DNA from: Mycobacterium szulgai
Lineage (GTDB): Bacteria > Actinomycetota > Actinomycetes > Mycobacteriales > Mycobacteriaceae
NCBI RefSeq assembly: GCF_002116635.1
Contig: NZ_LQPW01000054.1
Coordinates: 17,415 to 81,414, forward strand
DNA: 64,000 nt
Direction of reading: 5' to 3'
Every line of letters begins with the position of its first letter. Position 1 is the stretch's first letter. A model generated the notes under the pieces. The model saw nothing but the letters and a program-made list of their open reading frames with translations. It was not told where the DNA came from and searched no databases. The position numbers were made by a program, and so were the translations under genes. This document shows positions 47,509 to 56,915 of the stretch, in pieces.

Positions 47509-48237
47509 GTGTCATTTGATGCGCACTTTCACATCATCGACCCGGCCCATCCGCTCATCCCCAACGAAGGCTATGTGCCACAACCGTTTACGGTCGCCGA
47601 CTATTTGCGGCAGGCAGCGCCTTACGACATCACCGGCGGCGCGGTGGTTTCCGGTTCCTTTCAGGGTTTCGACCAGGGGTACCTCGTCGACGCCTTACGC
47701 CAGCTCGGGCCCGGATGGGTCGGCGTCACCCAACTGGATCCGGCCGCATCCGATGAATACATCGTCGAGCTGGATCGGGCGGGGGTGCGGGCGGTGCGCT
47801 TCACGCTCGCGCGCGGCGGGGCCCTCGACGTCGACTTGGCCATGCGTGTGCACGATGTCGCCGGCTGGCACACCGAACTCTACGTCGACGCCGCACAATT
47901 GCCCGAACTCACGCCGCAGCTGAGCAAGCTACCGCGGGTAAGCGTGGACCATCTTGGGCTGAGCCACCCGGGTCTGCCCCACTTGCTCGACGCTGTCGAT
48001 CGCGGAATCCGGGTTAAGGCAACAGGATTCGGTCGCCTTAAGCTGGATATCGCCGATGCGCTGCGCCGCGTCGACGCCGTCAATCCGCATGCGCTGCTGT
48101 TCGGCACCGACCTGCCCGGCACCCGCGCTCCGCGCGCCTTCACGATGGCCGACCTCAACCTGATCACCGACACGCTCGGGGACACCGCCTTGCAGCGGCT
48201 CAGCGAAAATGCCCGGTCCTGGTATCGACAGGAATAA
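47509..48237 (+). CDS. amidohydrolase 2 family metal-dependent hydrolase
   Basis: 242 residues, a short TIM-barrel hydrolase of the PF04909 family. The N-terminal metal motif is FDAHFHIIDPAHPLIP (HxH) and the late Asp motif is LLFGTDLPGTRAPRAF, with DHLGLSHPG in the middle. The family includes lactonases and decarboxylases acting on small organic acids. GTG 47509 follows a gcggagg site. It is flanked by regulators (PucR, LysR), which suggests an inducible catabolic step. No partner enzyme is adjacent. Confidence 0.86.
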   Translation: MSFDAHFHIIDPAHPLIPNEGYVPQPFTVADYLRQAAPYDITGGAVVSGSFQGFDQGYLVDALRQLGPGWVGVTQLDPAASDEYIVELDRAGVRAVRFTLARGGALDVDLAMRVHDVAGWHTELYVDAAQLPELTPQLSKLPRVSVDHLGLSHPGLPHLLDAVDRGIRVKATGFGRLKLDIADALRRVDAVNPHALLFGTDLPGTRAPRAFTMADLNLITDTLGDTALQRLSENARSWYRQE

Positions 48238-48422
48238 ACGAAATGCGTTTCCACCGGCCGGCGGCTATTCATTGGCCAGGACAATTCCACGCAATTGCGC
48301 ACCCGTCGCCCGCTTTGCATTACCGCCAATTGTTGCGGAGATGACGCACTGACGTCTAGCAGAAGACTTCGATCAAACTCTTGTGTGCGGTGCAAACATG
48401 GTCGTGACCTGGCCGGAGCCGG

Positions 48423-49331
48423 CTAATGATCCTGCTCGGGAAGGCCGCACGACGCGATTGCGGTGTCGCGAAACGCGGCCGCCGAGGGCGGCAGGTATCT
48501 ATTGCTCATCCAGCCCACCGCAATGGGTCTGACCAGGTCTTTGTCGTCGACGGCGATCTCGACGATGTCGGGGGGCCGGGTTGATGCCCGTGGCATGATG
48601 CCCACGCCCAGGCGCGCCCCGATCAGGCCGCGCAGGGTCGCCATGTCCGTTCCCTCGAAGGCGATCGAGGGCGTGATCCGGTGCCGCGCGCAGGCGTCAT
48701 CGAAAATCCTGCGCAACGTGAAACTGCGGTCGAAGACGATGAAGGGTTGGCCCGCGAGTTCTTCAAAGCCGATCAACTCCCGCCCGGCCAAGGGGTGCTC
48801 CTGGTCGACTACGGCATACAGCCGCTGGGTGAACAGGCTGTGCCACTTCACCCCGGGTGACTCGTCGAAAGTCATGGGGTAGCTGATGCATACGTCGATC
48901 AGGCCGGTCGCCAGATCGCTGACCAGCGCGGGACCGGGTCGGTGGTGCAGCTCGAACCGCGCTGCGGGGAATTGGTCGTGATGCCGGCGGATCAGCCTGG
49001 GCACCGTCGCAACCCCGAGGGAGGCCAAAAACCCCAGGGCCACCGTCCCGGCGTCGACCCCCGCGAGCTGGCGCACCCCGGACATCGCGGTATCAAGGCT
49101 GCGCTGCGCGGCCAGGCTGGTGCGCAGGAATGCCTGCCCGAAGCGGTTGAGTTCATTGGCCCGGCCGCGCCGGGTGAACAGTTCAACCCCGATTTCGGAC
49201 TCGAGCATCGCGATGGCCCGGCTGACCGCCGATTGCGACACGGCCAGACGCTCAGCGGCATCGCGCAGCGTGCCGACTTCGGCGACGGTTTGGAAATAGC
49301 GCAGTTGATAAAGCTCCACCACGGCAATCAC
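48423..49331 (-). CDS. LysR-type transcriptional regulator
   Basis: 302 residues. The N-terminal winged helix-turn-helix (LYQLRYFQTVAEVGTLRDAA, AVSQSAVSRAIAMLESEIGV) is followed by the periplasmic-binding-like effector domain (about 95-290; RHHDQFPAARFELHHRP, LGVGIMPRAS). The start is uncertain among GTG 49331, 49322 and 49319. It is convergent with the amidohydrolase gene, so it is not the classical divergent arrangement. The target and ligand are unknown. Confidence 0.88.
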   Translation of the reverse strand: MIAVVELYQLRYFQTVAEVGTLRDAAERLAVSQSAVSRAIAMLESEIGVELFTRRGRANELNRFGQAFLRTSLAAQRSLDTAMSGVRQLAGVDAGTVALGFLASLGVATVPRLIRRHHDQFPAARFELHHRPGPALVSDLATGLIDVCISYPMTFDESPGVKWHSLFTQRLYAVVDQEHPLAGRELIGFEELAGQPFIVFDRSFTLRRIFDDACARHRITPSIAFEGTDMATLRGLIGARLGVGIMPRASTRPPDIVEIAVDDKDLVRPIAVGWMSNRYLPPSAAAFRDTAIASCGLPEQDH

Positions 49332-49378
49332 AGTACTTTCAAAAAGCGGACGCCGATATACGGTGCAAACGCCATTTC

Positions 49379-49852
49379 TCAGGCCAACAGGTGCGCGGAC
49401 AGTTTCTCTAGCGTTCGGCGCGCGTAACCCTGCCACATTTTGCCGAACGCCGGCAGCACCGGCGCGGACAACGCCGACTTCGGATGCAGCGTCCACTGCC
49501 AGGTCACCTGGGTACCGGTGCCGGCGGGAACGAAGCTCCAGATGCCGTCGACCGAACCGACCAGGGGGGCCAATGGGCCCTTGATGCCAGAGAGGGTGTA
49601 ACTGAACGAGCGTGGCCGGTCCACGCTGGTCAGCTTTTCGCGCACGCTGCCACCGCCGACCATGGTGATGACGCGGGTCTGCCCGGCGGCATCCCAGTCG
49701 CCGGTCTGGTCCTCGATGCCATTGATCGGTGGGATCAGCCCGTACCAGTGGGAACAGATCACCGGCAGCGGTACCGGCATGGTGCGGCTGAACGCCTCGT
49801 CGACATCGACTGGTATTGCCAGGGATTGGGCGACGACTACATCTTTGGCCAT
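49379..49852 (-). CDS. SRPBCC family protein (Rv1060-like)
   Basis: 157 residues, the same length I recall for Rv1060. The START/polyketide-cyclase-like fold shows AIPVDVDEAFSRTMPVPLPV, GGGSVREKLTSVDRPRSFSY and VTWQWTLHPKSALSAPVLPA, with a helical C-terminus. Such proteins bind hydrophobic ligands; no catalytic role is evident. It is the intact paralogue of the pseudogene at 43782-44253 and sits 25 bp downstream of the DapB-like gene on the same strand. Confidence 0.88.
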   Translation of the reverse strand: MAKDVVVAQSLAIPVDVDEAFSRTMPVPLPVICSHWYGLIPPINGIEDQTGDWDAAGQTRVITMVGGGSVREKLTSVDRPRSFSYTLSGIKGPLAPLVGSVDGIWSFVPAGTGTQVTWQWTLHPKSALSAPVLPAFGKMWQGYARRTLEKLSAHLLA

Positions 49853-49877
49853 TGAAGTGATTCCCCTATCGTCGGTG

Positions 49878-50936
49878 TCAGCGACCCAGCCCCGGCGCGG
49901 CGCGGCCGGTGATGAGCGGCAAATCGAAGAAACTCTGAATGCCCGCCGGTGCAGCGCAAGTGGCGGGGACGGCGTTGACGCAGTGTGCCGCGGTGGCGAC
50001 GATTCCGGGGTTGCTGATCAGTCCCGCTTCGACACTCTCGGGCTGCCACCCCTTGATGGTGACGAACGTGTCCGGGTTGCCCCGCACCTCGATCTCATAG
50101 CGCTCCCCGGCCGGCCCGAAAGACCAAGGCGGATCGAGGTTTTCGTCGCCCATCAACCAATTCACGGTGATCTCGACGACAACGGTGTCGCCGACCAGCG
50201 CGACCCAGTGGAACCGGCGCCCGGCCACCTGCCCGGGCTCGATCACCCCGATCGGCGAGTCGATCGGCGCGGTGGCGACGGCGACCTCTTGCGAGGCGTG
50301 AATCTCGGGATCCGCGGCGAATCCCAACCGGTCCACGCATAGCCGCACCGACTGACTGAAACCGCCGTTGAGCAGTTTTTGCATCGGCCCGGTCAAGGCG
50401 CTGTCCGGTGTTCCACCGAACCCCATCACATAGCGCAGCACGTCCGGTGCGCCGTAGGTGCGCAGGTCCGAAAACTCTTCGGAGCGAACAAAAGTCACAC
50501 CGGTCGACATCACCGACAACAACAGTGGGAACAACTCGGTGGCCGCACCGGGCCCTATACCGGCGCCGTGCAAGGTCGCGTTTCCGGCCTGGGCGGCGAC
50601 TTCCAGCGGCGCGGCTTCCTTCTCATTCGGGTAGAACCAGCCGAGGGGGGTGACGACGTTCTTGCCTGAACGCAAAAGCGCGGCCACCTCGTCGGGGCTG
50701 GGCATCAGCGGTGCATAGATCACCGCGTCGGCCTCGATCGCGAGGATGTCGTCGATGCTGTTGGTTGCGATCACCCCAAGCGGTGCGGTGCCGATGATTT
50801 CGCCGACGTCTTTGCCGTTCTTGGCTTCCGAGTAAACCCAGCAGCCGACGAGTTCGAGTTCGGGATGCTCGAGAACGCCTTTGATCGCGGCCACCCCGAC
50901 CGATCCGGTCGCCCACTGCACAACCCGCAGACTCAT
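49878..50936 (-). CDS. NAD(P)-binding oxidoreductase, dihydrodipicolinate reductase-like (Rv1059-like)
   Basis: 352 residues. An N-terminal Rossmann domain (SLRVVQWATGSVGVAAIKGV) begins with the GxxGxxG-type turn, followed by CWVYSEAKNGKDVGEI and VIYAPLMPSPDE. The C-terminal ~200 residues match mycobacterial homologues related to 2,4-diaminopentanoate dehydrogenase. True DapB is elsewhere in mycobacteria, so lysine synthesis is unlikely. ATG 50936 has a gaaagg site. It lies 20 bp downstream of fadD14 and is probably co-transcribed. Confidence 0.86.
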   Translation of the reverse strand: MSLRVVQWATGSVGVAAIKGVLEHPELELVGCWVYSEAKNGKDVGEIIGTAPLGVIATNSIDDILAIEADAVIYAPLMPSPDEVAALLRSGKNVVTPLGWFYPNEKEAAPLEVAAQAGNATLHGAGIGPGAATELFPLLLSVMSTGVTFVRSEEFSDLRTYGAPDVLRYVMGFGGTPDSALTGPMQKLLNGGFSQSVRLCVDRLGFAADPEIHASQEVAVATAPIDSPIGVIEPGQVAGRRFHWVALVGDTVVVEITVNWLMGDENLDPPWSFGPAGERYEIEVRGNPDTFVTIKGWQPESVEAGLISNPGIVATAAHCVNAVPATCAAPAGIQSFFDLPLITGRAAPGLGR

Positions 50937-50956
50937 GCTGACCTTTCTACCGCGTG

Positions 50957-52588
50957 TTAGTCGCGCGCCTCGGTGACGTCGTACCCGCCGTCGGCGTAGC
51001 GCGCCCGGATGGCCTTCTTGTCGTACTTGCCCACGCTGGTCCGCGGGATCTCGTCGGCGAAGGCCCAGCGCTCCGGAAGCCACCAGCGAGCTACCTTGTC
51101 CGCGAGGAACTTTCGTAGCTCCTGCGCACTGACAGCACCCCCCTCCCGGACCACGACCACGGCCAGCGGCCGTTCCTCCCACCGCTCGTCGGGGACCCCG
51201 ACGACGGCGGCCTCGACCACGTCGGGATGGGCAATCAAATGATTCTCCAGCTCCACCGAGGAGATCCATTCCCCGCCGGACTTGATGACGTCCTTGGACC
51301 GGTCGGTCAGGGTGATGAACCCGTACTCGTCGATGCGGCCGACATCCCCGGTGCGCAGCCAGCCGGAGTCGAATTTGGAATCGTCATGTCCCCGGTAGTA
51401 AGCGCCGGCGATCCACGGGCCCCGGACCTCCACCTCGCCCACGGCGTCGCCATCGTTGGGCAGCACGTGGCCCTCGTCGTCGACAATCCGGGTTTCCACG
51501 CCACATACCGGTTGTCCCTGAGTCCCGCGGAACGTCCAGTGCTGATGCTGGGGGGTGTCCGGCGGCGGCCAGGCCATGGTGGCCAACGGTGATGTCTCGG
51601 TCATGCCCCACAACTGGCGGATCTGGACGTCGTGCTTGTCCTCGAAAGTCCGCATCAGCGACACCGGAACCGCCGAGCCGCCGCAGGCGACCAGCCGCAA
51701 CGAGGACATGTCGTGGCCCGGATCCCTCTCCAGGTGATGCATCACGTCGTTCCAGATGGTCGGTACCGCACCGGCCAGCGTCGGACGCAGGTTCTCGACC
51801 ATGTGAATCAGCGACGGCGCATCGAGATGCCGGTCGGGCAGCACCAGGTCGGCACCGGCCATCAATGCCGCATAGGGCAAGCCCCAGGCGTTGGCGTGAA
51901 ACATCGGCACGATCGGCAACACCCGATCACTGGACCCCACCCCCATACCGTTGGTGGTACACGCCGCCATGGTATGCAGAAAACTCGAACGATGGCTGTA
52001 GACAACACCTTTGGGATTACCGGTGGTGCCGCTGGTGTAACACATGGCCGCCGCGGAGTTCTCGTCGATCTCGGGCCACTCGAAGTCGGAGCTTTCGGCG
52101 TCAATGATTTCGGTGTAGCACAGCACGGTCTTACCCGACTGCTGCAGCGGCGCGGTGTCGCCCTCCCCCACCGCGATCACGGTATGCACGGTTTCCAGCT
52201 CGCCCAGCACCGGCGCCAAGAGCTTGGCCAGCGACATGTCCACCAGGACAACGCGGTCCTCGGCCTCGTTGGCGACATAGGCGATCTGCTCGGGGAAAAG
52301 CCGGATGTTGAGGGTGTGCAGAACCGCACCCATCGACGGCACCGCGAGGTACACCGCCAGGTGCTCGGCGTTGTTCCACATGAAGGTGGCGACTCGCTGG
52401 TCGCCGTCAATACCCAAGCGGCGCAACGCGTTCGCCAACTGCGCGGCCTGTTGGCCCACCTCGCGGTAGCTGATGTGACGGTAACCGTCGCCGGTCGCGG
52501 TGGTGGCCCCGCGCGCCCCGTGCACTCCGCAGCCGTGCCTCATGATCGCGGTGATAGTCAACGGATAGTCCTGCATTGTGCTGTCCAT
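50957..52588 (-). CDS. fadD14: fatty-acyl-CoA ligase FadD14
   Basis: AMP-forming acyl-CoA synthetase of 543 residues, matching Rv1058. P-loop-like motif [20 protein letters not shown]5 motif [12 protein letters not shown]7-A8 motifs [20 protein letters not shown] and [16 protein letters not shown], and the C-terminal catalytic Lys region [14 protein letters not shown] are all intact. It activates a fatty acid via an acyl-adenylate to the CoA ester. ATG 52588; ATG 52576 is also possible. It is first in a run with the DapB-like and SRPBCC genes. Confidence 0.94.
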   Translation of the reverse strand: MDSTMQDYPLTITAIMRHGCGVHGARGATTATGDGYRHISYREVGQQAAQLANALRRLGIDGDQRVATFMWNNAEHLAVYLAVPSMGAVLHTLNIRLFPEQIAYVANEAEDRVVLVDMSLAKLLAPVLGELETVHTVIAVGEGDTAPLQQSGKTVLCYTEIIDAESSDFEWPEIDENSAAAMCYTSGTTGNPKGVVYSHRSSFLHTMAACTTNGMGVGSSDRVLPIVPMFHANAWGLPYAALMAGADLVLPDRHLDAPSLIHMVENLRPTLAGAVPTIWNDVMHHLERDPGHDMSSLRLVACGGSAVPVSLMRTFEDKHDVQIRQLWGMTETSPLATMAWPPPDTPQHQHWTFRGTQGQPVCGVETRIVDDEGHVLPNDGDAVGEVEVRGPWIAGAYYRGHDDSKFDSGWLRTGDVGRIDEYGFITLTDRSKDVIKSGGEWISSVELENHLIAHPDVVEAAVVGVPDERWEERPLAVVVVREGGAVSAQELRKFLADKVARWWLPERWAFADEIPRTSVGKYDKKAIRARYADGGYDVTEARD

Positions 52589-52676
52589 CGATGTACCGCC
52601 CTAATGGGTCTCGGCGCCCCTCATATCCGCCCGCATATCCGGCTCGCCGAATGCTATCGCCGTGGGCTGCCATGAG

Positions 52677-52705
52677 AAACCCCGGGCCGCACGGGCCCGG
52701 GGTTT
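52677..52705. terminator. strong GC hairpin terminator downstream of the beta-propeller gene
   Basis: AAACCCCGGGCC (52677-52688) pairs perfectly with GGCCCGGGGTTT (52694-52705) around a 5-nt loop. Read on the minus strand it follows the beta-propeller stop by 40 bp and ends in TTTCTC. It separates that gene from fadD14. Confidence 0.85.
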
Positions 52706-52745
52706 TCGAGGTTGCGGCCGGATCGGGCCCCAGATCAGGCCCGGA

Positions 52746-53915
52746 TCAGGCCAAAGCGGGCTCGTACTGCAGCAGTTCGGGCAGGAACCAATCGACAGAC
52801 CTGCTGCCCTCCAGGGCGAGCTGCTCTTTGTCGGCCGGCATAGCCGGGGTCAGGGTGACGGTGCCCGTGTGGCCGGCGATATAGAGGTACTTGCCGTCCG
52901 GGCTTTCCGTCACGCACGACGGCTGGCTGGTCCTGATGGTGCCGATGACGTCCTGCGTGCGGGTGCAGAGCACCGTGACGCGATCCTCACTGACGACATA
53001 AGCGCGGTCGCCATTGCCGCCGACGGTCAACCGGGTGACCAGGCCGCCGACGTCGCTGATCTTGATGGTGTCGGCGATCTGGTAGCTGCGGGTGTCGATC
53101 ACATCCACCAGTGCGCTGAAATCGTCGCCGCAGCTGGCGACGTACGCGATGGCGCCGTCGGGGCTCAGCGCGACATCGCGGACCGAGGCACCGATCTGAA
53201 TGGTCTCCAAGACGCGCAGACCCGGCTGCGTGGCCTTGCTGCGGGATTTGGGGCTCTTCTTGCGCCACCGCGAGCGGCTGGTGCCGCGTCCCGCGTTGTC
53301 GTCGGCCGGCGTGCCGGTGGCGATCACGACGAGCTGGCCACCGCCGGGTCCGTTAGTGCCGACGTAGAGGCGAGTCCCGTCGGAGCTGACGCGCACGCAT
53401 TCGGTCGCAGTGCCCGGTGTGGTCGCAATGTCGATCACCTCGACTCGCTCAGTGCCGGTGTCCAGCACCGCGACGTCGGCGCCACGAACGCCGTTGCGAC
53501 TGGCATAGACGTACTTTCCATCGGGACTGACCGTGAGGTCGCTCAGGCTCAGCGCCAGCGGGTGGTTGGCGATGACCGTGTTGGTGGACATGTCGATGAC
53601 GCCGATTGAGTCGTACGCCGCTGACACGGTGCTGACGTATGCGCGGCCGGCGCCCGTGGCGATGGCGAACGGTTCCTCGATTCCGGCGACGGTCTGCATG
53701 ACCCGGCAGGTGTCGGTGTCGACGATCGAGACGCTGTTGTCGCCGTGGTTGGCCACCAGCAGTCGGCTGCCGTCGGCGCTGATGTCCATGCCGCTGATCG
53801 GACCGTGTTTCACGGCGATTTCGACGGTGACCGGAGCGTCTGGCGCGGGGTCGAAATCGAAGACCTGAACGTCTCCGCCGTCTCGAGCGGCCTGCCGGCC
53901 CTTGCTAGCGCTCAT
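52746..53915 (-). CDS. YncE-like beta-propeller protein (Rv1057-like)
   Basis: 389 residues made of repeated blades of the form SPDGKYVYASRNG, SSDGTRLYVGTNGPG, SPDGAIAYVASCGDD and SPDGKYLYIAGHTG, as in the seven-bladed propeller Rv1057. No signal peptide is visible. A strongly basic segment (RSRWRKKSPKSRSK, about 230) interrupts one blade. Rv1057 of M. tuberculosis is repressed by the response regulator TrcR and induced inside macrophages; its function is unknown. ATG 53915 was chosen for its aaaggcgg site; a 30-codon extension is open. Confidence 0.88.
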   Translation of the reverse strand: MSASKGRQAARDGGDVQVFDFDPAPDAPVTVEIAVKHGPISGMDISADGSRLLVANHGDNSVSIVDTDTCRVMQTVAGIEEPFAIATGAGRAYVSTVSAAYDSIGVIDMSTNTVIANHPLALSLSDLTVSPDGKYVYASRNGVRGADVAVLDTGTERVEVIDIATTPGTATECVRVSSDGTRLYVGTNGPGGGQLVVIATGTPADDNAGRGTSRSRWRKKSPKSRSKATQPGLRVLETIQIGASVRDVALSPDGAIAYVASCGDDFSALVDVIDTRSYQIADTIKISDVGGLVTRLTVGGNGDRAYVVSEDRVTVLCTRTQDVIGTIRTSQPSCVTESPDGKYLYIAGHTGTVTLTPAMPADKEQLALEGSRSVDWFLPELLQYEPALA

Positions 53916-54279
53916 AATGGCACCGCCTTTGCTGTTAGCGTCAAACCTCCGCCGGGATTTTCCGGATTGCAGCACCATTAGGCGCCGTCTGAGACTTCTT
54001 TGCACAGATTCTAACGAGCGAATTAGCGCGGCAAAGATTTCAATTTGATTGTTGTTACCTACGTCACTTTCTGGGCTCAGGTTACGCTCAGACTATCGCC
54101 GCCAAATATTCAAGCAGGCGCTTAATAGCAACCAATAAGATCCGGGTTAAGCTGCTATTATATGCTGCATGGTTAACTACGCGGCACAGCCGCTCACTTG
54201 GCCTAGATAAGAATTTATTATAATCACCGATATTTAGAGGCAAATATCACACAGGTCCGCACACGCGATTCGCAGATTG
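53916..54279 (-). promoter_or_regulatory. AT-rich 364-bp upstream region of the beta-propeller gene
   Basis: No gene is visible. The stretch is far richer in A/T than its neighbours, especially 54120-54260 (for example aatttattataatcac). In M. tuberculosis the TrcR regulator represses Rv1057 by binding AT-rich promoter DNA, so this is the expected place for such an operator and for silencer binding. The exact sites cannot be fixed by eye. Confidence 0.55.
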
Positions 54280-55854
54280 TTATTTTGCCGTGCTGTTCTG
54301 CGAAACAGTTGACATGCCGAACCATCGGGTAATCGCGGCGCGCAGCCGGTCGCTGTCTGCCAATTCGGCCTGGTCGGCGGCCCAGGCGAGGTAGCCATCC
54401 GGCCGGATCAGCACTGCGGCCACGTCGGCGTCGGGGCAGGTCGCGATCCTCCCGTCGACCCGGTCTTCCCACCCCCGCGCCACCTCGGCGAACCTGCCGC
54501 CACTGAAGTCGAGCAGTACCGGGCGCGCCGGGCGCATCAGTTCGGCGACCCGCACCGTCTGTCGGCCGCTGTCCACGATGAGCTCCGGAACCAAGCGCCC
54601 CGACCACCGATGCGGGTCACCGACGTCGTAGCGCACGTCGGAGCCGGCCAGCAGGTGCGCGAGATAGGCCGCGTTGCCCGGCCGTATCAGCAACTCCTCC
54701 AGCAGCGAGCGAAGCGCGGTCACCTCGGGCCCGGGGGTCATCAAGGCGAGCTGGGCAACCGAGTGCAGCTGCACCCGCAGGCCCACCGGATAGCGCTCGC
54801 TGTGGTAGCTATCCAGCAAATCGCCCGGAGCGTAGCCACGTACCGCCGCGGCGAGCTTCCAGCCGAGATTGACCGCGTCCTGCAAGCCCAGGTTGAGGCC
54901 CGGGCCGCCCAGCGCAGAGTGCACGTGCGCCGAGTCGCCGACCAGGAAAACGTTGCCGGCGCGGTAACGGTCGGCTTGCCGGCTGTTCAGCCCGTTCATC
55001 CGGCGCAGCGGATTGGGAAGCCGCAGCGGCTCGACCGGCAGGTCGGTGCCCAGCACCCGGCGCAGGCTGGCCTGGAACTCCGGCAGGGTCATGGGCGTGT
55101 CGTCGGGCACTGGTTCGCCGCCGAACTCCATGGTCGCCAACAGCGTGCGGCCCGGTTCGACATCGACCAGCAAGATGAACACCCCGCTGGCAAACCGGTG
55201 GTGCCCGGACGGCAATCGGCCCAGCCCGGGGACCTCGATGCTGCGTGCACCGAACCCGAAAATGCCCACGGCGTCGTTTGCGGCGCGCAGCTCGTCGGGG
55301 ATGTGCACGTCGGCGATGCGGACGACGACATCGGTGGTGCTTCCGGGAAAGTCGATTCCGGCACTCTTGCGCACCAGGCTGTGCGCGCCGTCGGCCCCGA
55401 CCAGATACCTCGTGCCGAGTTCGTAGGAGCCGTCGGGTCCGCGGACCGCCACGCTCACCCCGGCATCATGCTGGACCAGCCCGATGACCTCGTGGCCCCA
55501 ACCGATGGCTACCCCGAGACCGCGCGCCCGTCGCTCGAGCAATCGGACCAGCCGGGGCTGCTGCATCGGCAGGAAGTACATCGGGTTGTCGGCTACCTCG
55601 CGGTAATCCAGCGCCATTCCGGCGAACACCCCGCCGGGCACCGGCCGCGGCGCTCCGGGCGGACCCCCGAACTCGTGGTACAGCCCGCGCATGTCGAGTG
55701 TTCGAACCACTTGCCCGACAAGGCCATTGGCTTTGCGTTCGGTGCTGGGCCGCGAGCGCGCGTCCAGAACCAGCGGGCGCACCCCACCCAGCGCGAGTTC
55801 ACAGGCGAGCATCAGACCGTTGGGCCCCGCGCCGGCGACGACGACGTCGTGCAC
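54280..55854 (-). CDS. FAD-dependent aromatic-ring monooxygenase
   Basis: 524 residues of the PHBH/PheA-TfdB flavin hydroxylase family. The FAD dinucleotide motif VVAGAGPNGLMLACELALG is at the N-terminus, the DG motif in YLVGADGAHSLVRKSAG, and the GD motif in FLVGDSAHVHSALGGPGLNL. A C-terminal thioredoxin-like domain of ~110 residues follows, as in phenol hydroxylase relatives. The substrate is unknown, probably a phenol or polyketide. The GTG start overlaps the last base of the DUF427 stop (TAGTG), so translation is coupled. It is not a neighbour of Rv1056 in M. tuberculosis as I recall it. Confidence 0.9.
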   Translation of the reverse strand: MHDVVVAGAGPNGLMLACELALGGVRPLVLDARSRPSTERKANGLVGQVVRTLDMRGLYHEFGGPPGAPRPVPGGVFAGMALDYREVADNPMYFLPMQQPRLVRLLERRARGLGVAIGWGHEVIGLVQHDAGVSVAVRGPDGSYELGTRYLVGADGAHSLVRKSAGIDFPGSTTDVVVRIADVHIPDELRAANDAVGIFGFGARSIEVPGLGRLPSGHHRFASGVFILLVDVEPGRTLLATMEFGGEPVPDDTPMTLPEFQASLRRVLGTDLPVEPLRLPNPLRRMNGLNSRQADRYRAGNVFLVGDSAHVHSALGGPGLNLGLQDAVNLGWKLAAAVRGYAPGDLLDSYHSERYPVGLRVQLHSVAQLALMTPGPEVTALRSLLEELLIRPGNAAYLAHLLAGSDVRYDVGDPHRWSGRLVPELIVDSGRQTVRVAELMRPARPVLLDFSGGRFAEVARGWEDRVDGRIATCPDADVAAVLIRPDGYLAWAADQAELADSDRLRAAITRWFGMSTVSQNSTAK

Positions 55855-56624
55855 TAGCTGAATTGGGTGCGCGGCCGGGCCAGCGGGGCGCCGTCGACAA
55901 TGATGTCGAGCTTCTCGTTGTAGAACGCCACGAGGCCGGCGATCGGGGCGACGGCAGGCAGCGGATAGTGATATGTCCAGGCGAGGTCGGGATGCACGGT
56001 CTCGCCGGTGCGCACCGACCAGTAGCCCGACGTCGTTCCCTTGTAGGGGCACAGCGTCTGCGTCGAGGTGGGTTCCAGGTGTTCGAAGGCGACATCGGTC
56101 GGGTCGATGTAATACCTTGTGGGTAAACCGGTTTCGAAGAGCAACACCGGAGCACGGGTGTCGGCCAGCAGTACACCGTCGAGCTCCACCCGGACATGGC
56201 GGTGCGAGCGCAGCGCATCGACCCGTGAATACGGATTGCGCGGGTGACCGTAGATCTGCTCGTCCTCTTCGAACCAGCGCAGCGGATCCCACTCGAATCG
56301 CACGGTTCCGGCGACTGGACTGTCGGTGCCGGCGTCGAATACCCGGGCGGCCGACTTGTGCACCTGGCCGGCGCCGACGAGAGAGTGCAACCGCGACGAG
56401 CCGAATTGCACCTTTTGCGGGTGGTCCTCGTCGCGCAGGAATTCCGCGCGGACGTCTGCTAGCGGCACGTAATACGCTGGGTAGTAAGGGATTTCCCACA
56501 CGTATTGGGCCGCGGTGGTGTCGAAGACCAGCTCATGGCCCAGGTAGCCACGAACCCGGCGCGGTGCGGGTTCGATTCTGCCTCGGGCAGCGGCCATTTG
56601 AGGGTAGTCGTGTTCGGTGCTCAT
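55854..56624 (-). CDS. tandem DUF427 protein (Rv1056-like)
   Basis: 256 residues with two DUF427 domains in sequence. The first (about 20-115) contains TTAAQYVWEIPYYPAYYVPL; the second (about 145-245) contains HVRVELDGVLLADTRAPVLL, TRYYIDPTDVAFEHLEPTST and CPYKGTTSGYWSV. The function is unknown; DUF427 proteins are often next to flavin or redox enzymes. It corresponds to Rv1056. Its stop codon overlaps the monooxygenase start, and a 90-residue gene ends 6 bp upstream. Confidence 0.88.
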   Translation of the reverse strand: MSTEHDYPQMAAARGRIEPAPRRVRGYLGHELVFDTTAAQYVWEIPYYPAYYVPLADVRAEFLRDEDHPQKVQFGSSRLHSLVGAGQVHKSAARVFDAGTDSPVAGTVRFEWDPLRWFEEDEQIYGHPRNPYSRVDALRSHRHVRVELDGVLLADTRAPVLLFETGLPTRYYIDPTDVAFEHLEPTSTQTLCPYKGTTSGYWSVRTGETVHPDLAWTYHYPLPAVAPIAGLVAFYNEKLDIIVDGAPLARPRTQFS

Positions 56625-56630
56625 GTGTTC

Positions 56631-56903
56631 CTACTGCTTCTTGGCGGCCAGGCCGGCCGGGGCATGACCGATGGCGCGATGGATGGCGTCGGCCAACGCC
56701 AGCGCGCTCTCCTCGGTGAGTTCGAGCGCCACCCGCGCGGACGGACCGAGTTCGGGGTTGAGCACGTCGATGTTGACCGTGTGACCGTAGGGCGCGTGGA
56801 CGGGGTGGTCGACGTATACCGTCGCGCGGCTGGCACCGAACCACCCCGTTGCGCCTTTGCCACTGCCGTCGATCTCGACGTGTTCGGTGAGATATGTGCA
56901 CAT
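56631..56903 (-). CDS. small conserved protein (possibly DUF6295)
   Basis: 90 residues beginning MCTYLTEHVEIDGSGKGATG and containing TVYVDHPVHAPYGHTVNIDV and a C-terminal helix ESALALADAIHRAIG. It has no signal peptide or membrane helix. The pattern agrees with what I remember of the DUF6295 family; its function is unknown. It lies 12 bp after the hydrolase stop and 6 bp before DUF427, inside a four-gene minus-strand run. Confidence 0.78.
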   Translation of the reverse strand: MCTYLTEHVEIDGSGKGATGWFGASRATVYVDHPVHAPYGHTVNIDVLNPELGPSARVALELTEESALALADAIHRAIGHAPAGLAAKKQ

Positions 56904-56915
56904 GTGTTGAGCCGC

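Noticed and set aside
55855..56499. N-terminal extension of the FAD monooxygenase frame up to 56499
   Set aside because: The extension is the shadow of the DUF427 gene; the FAD motif begins right after GTG 55854.
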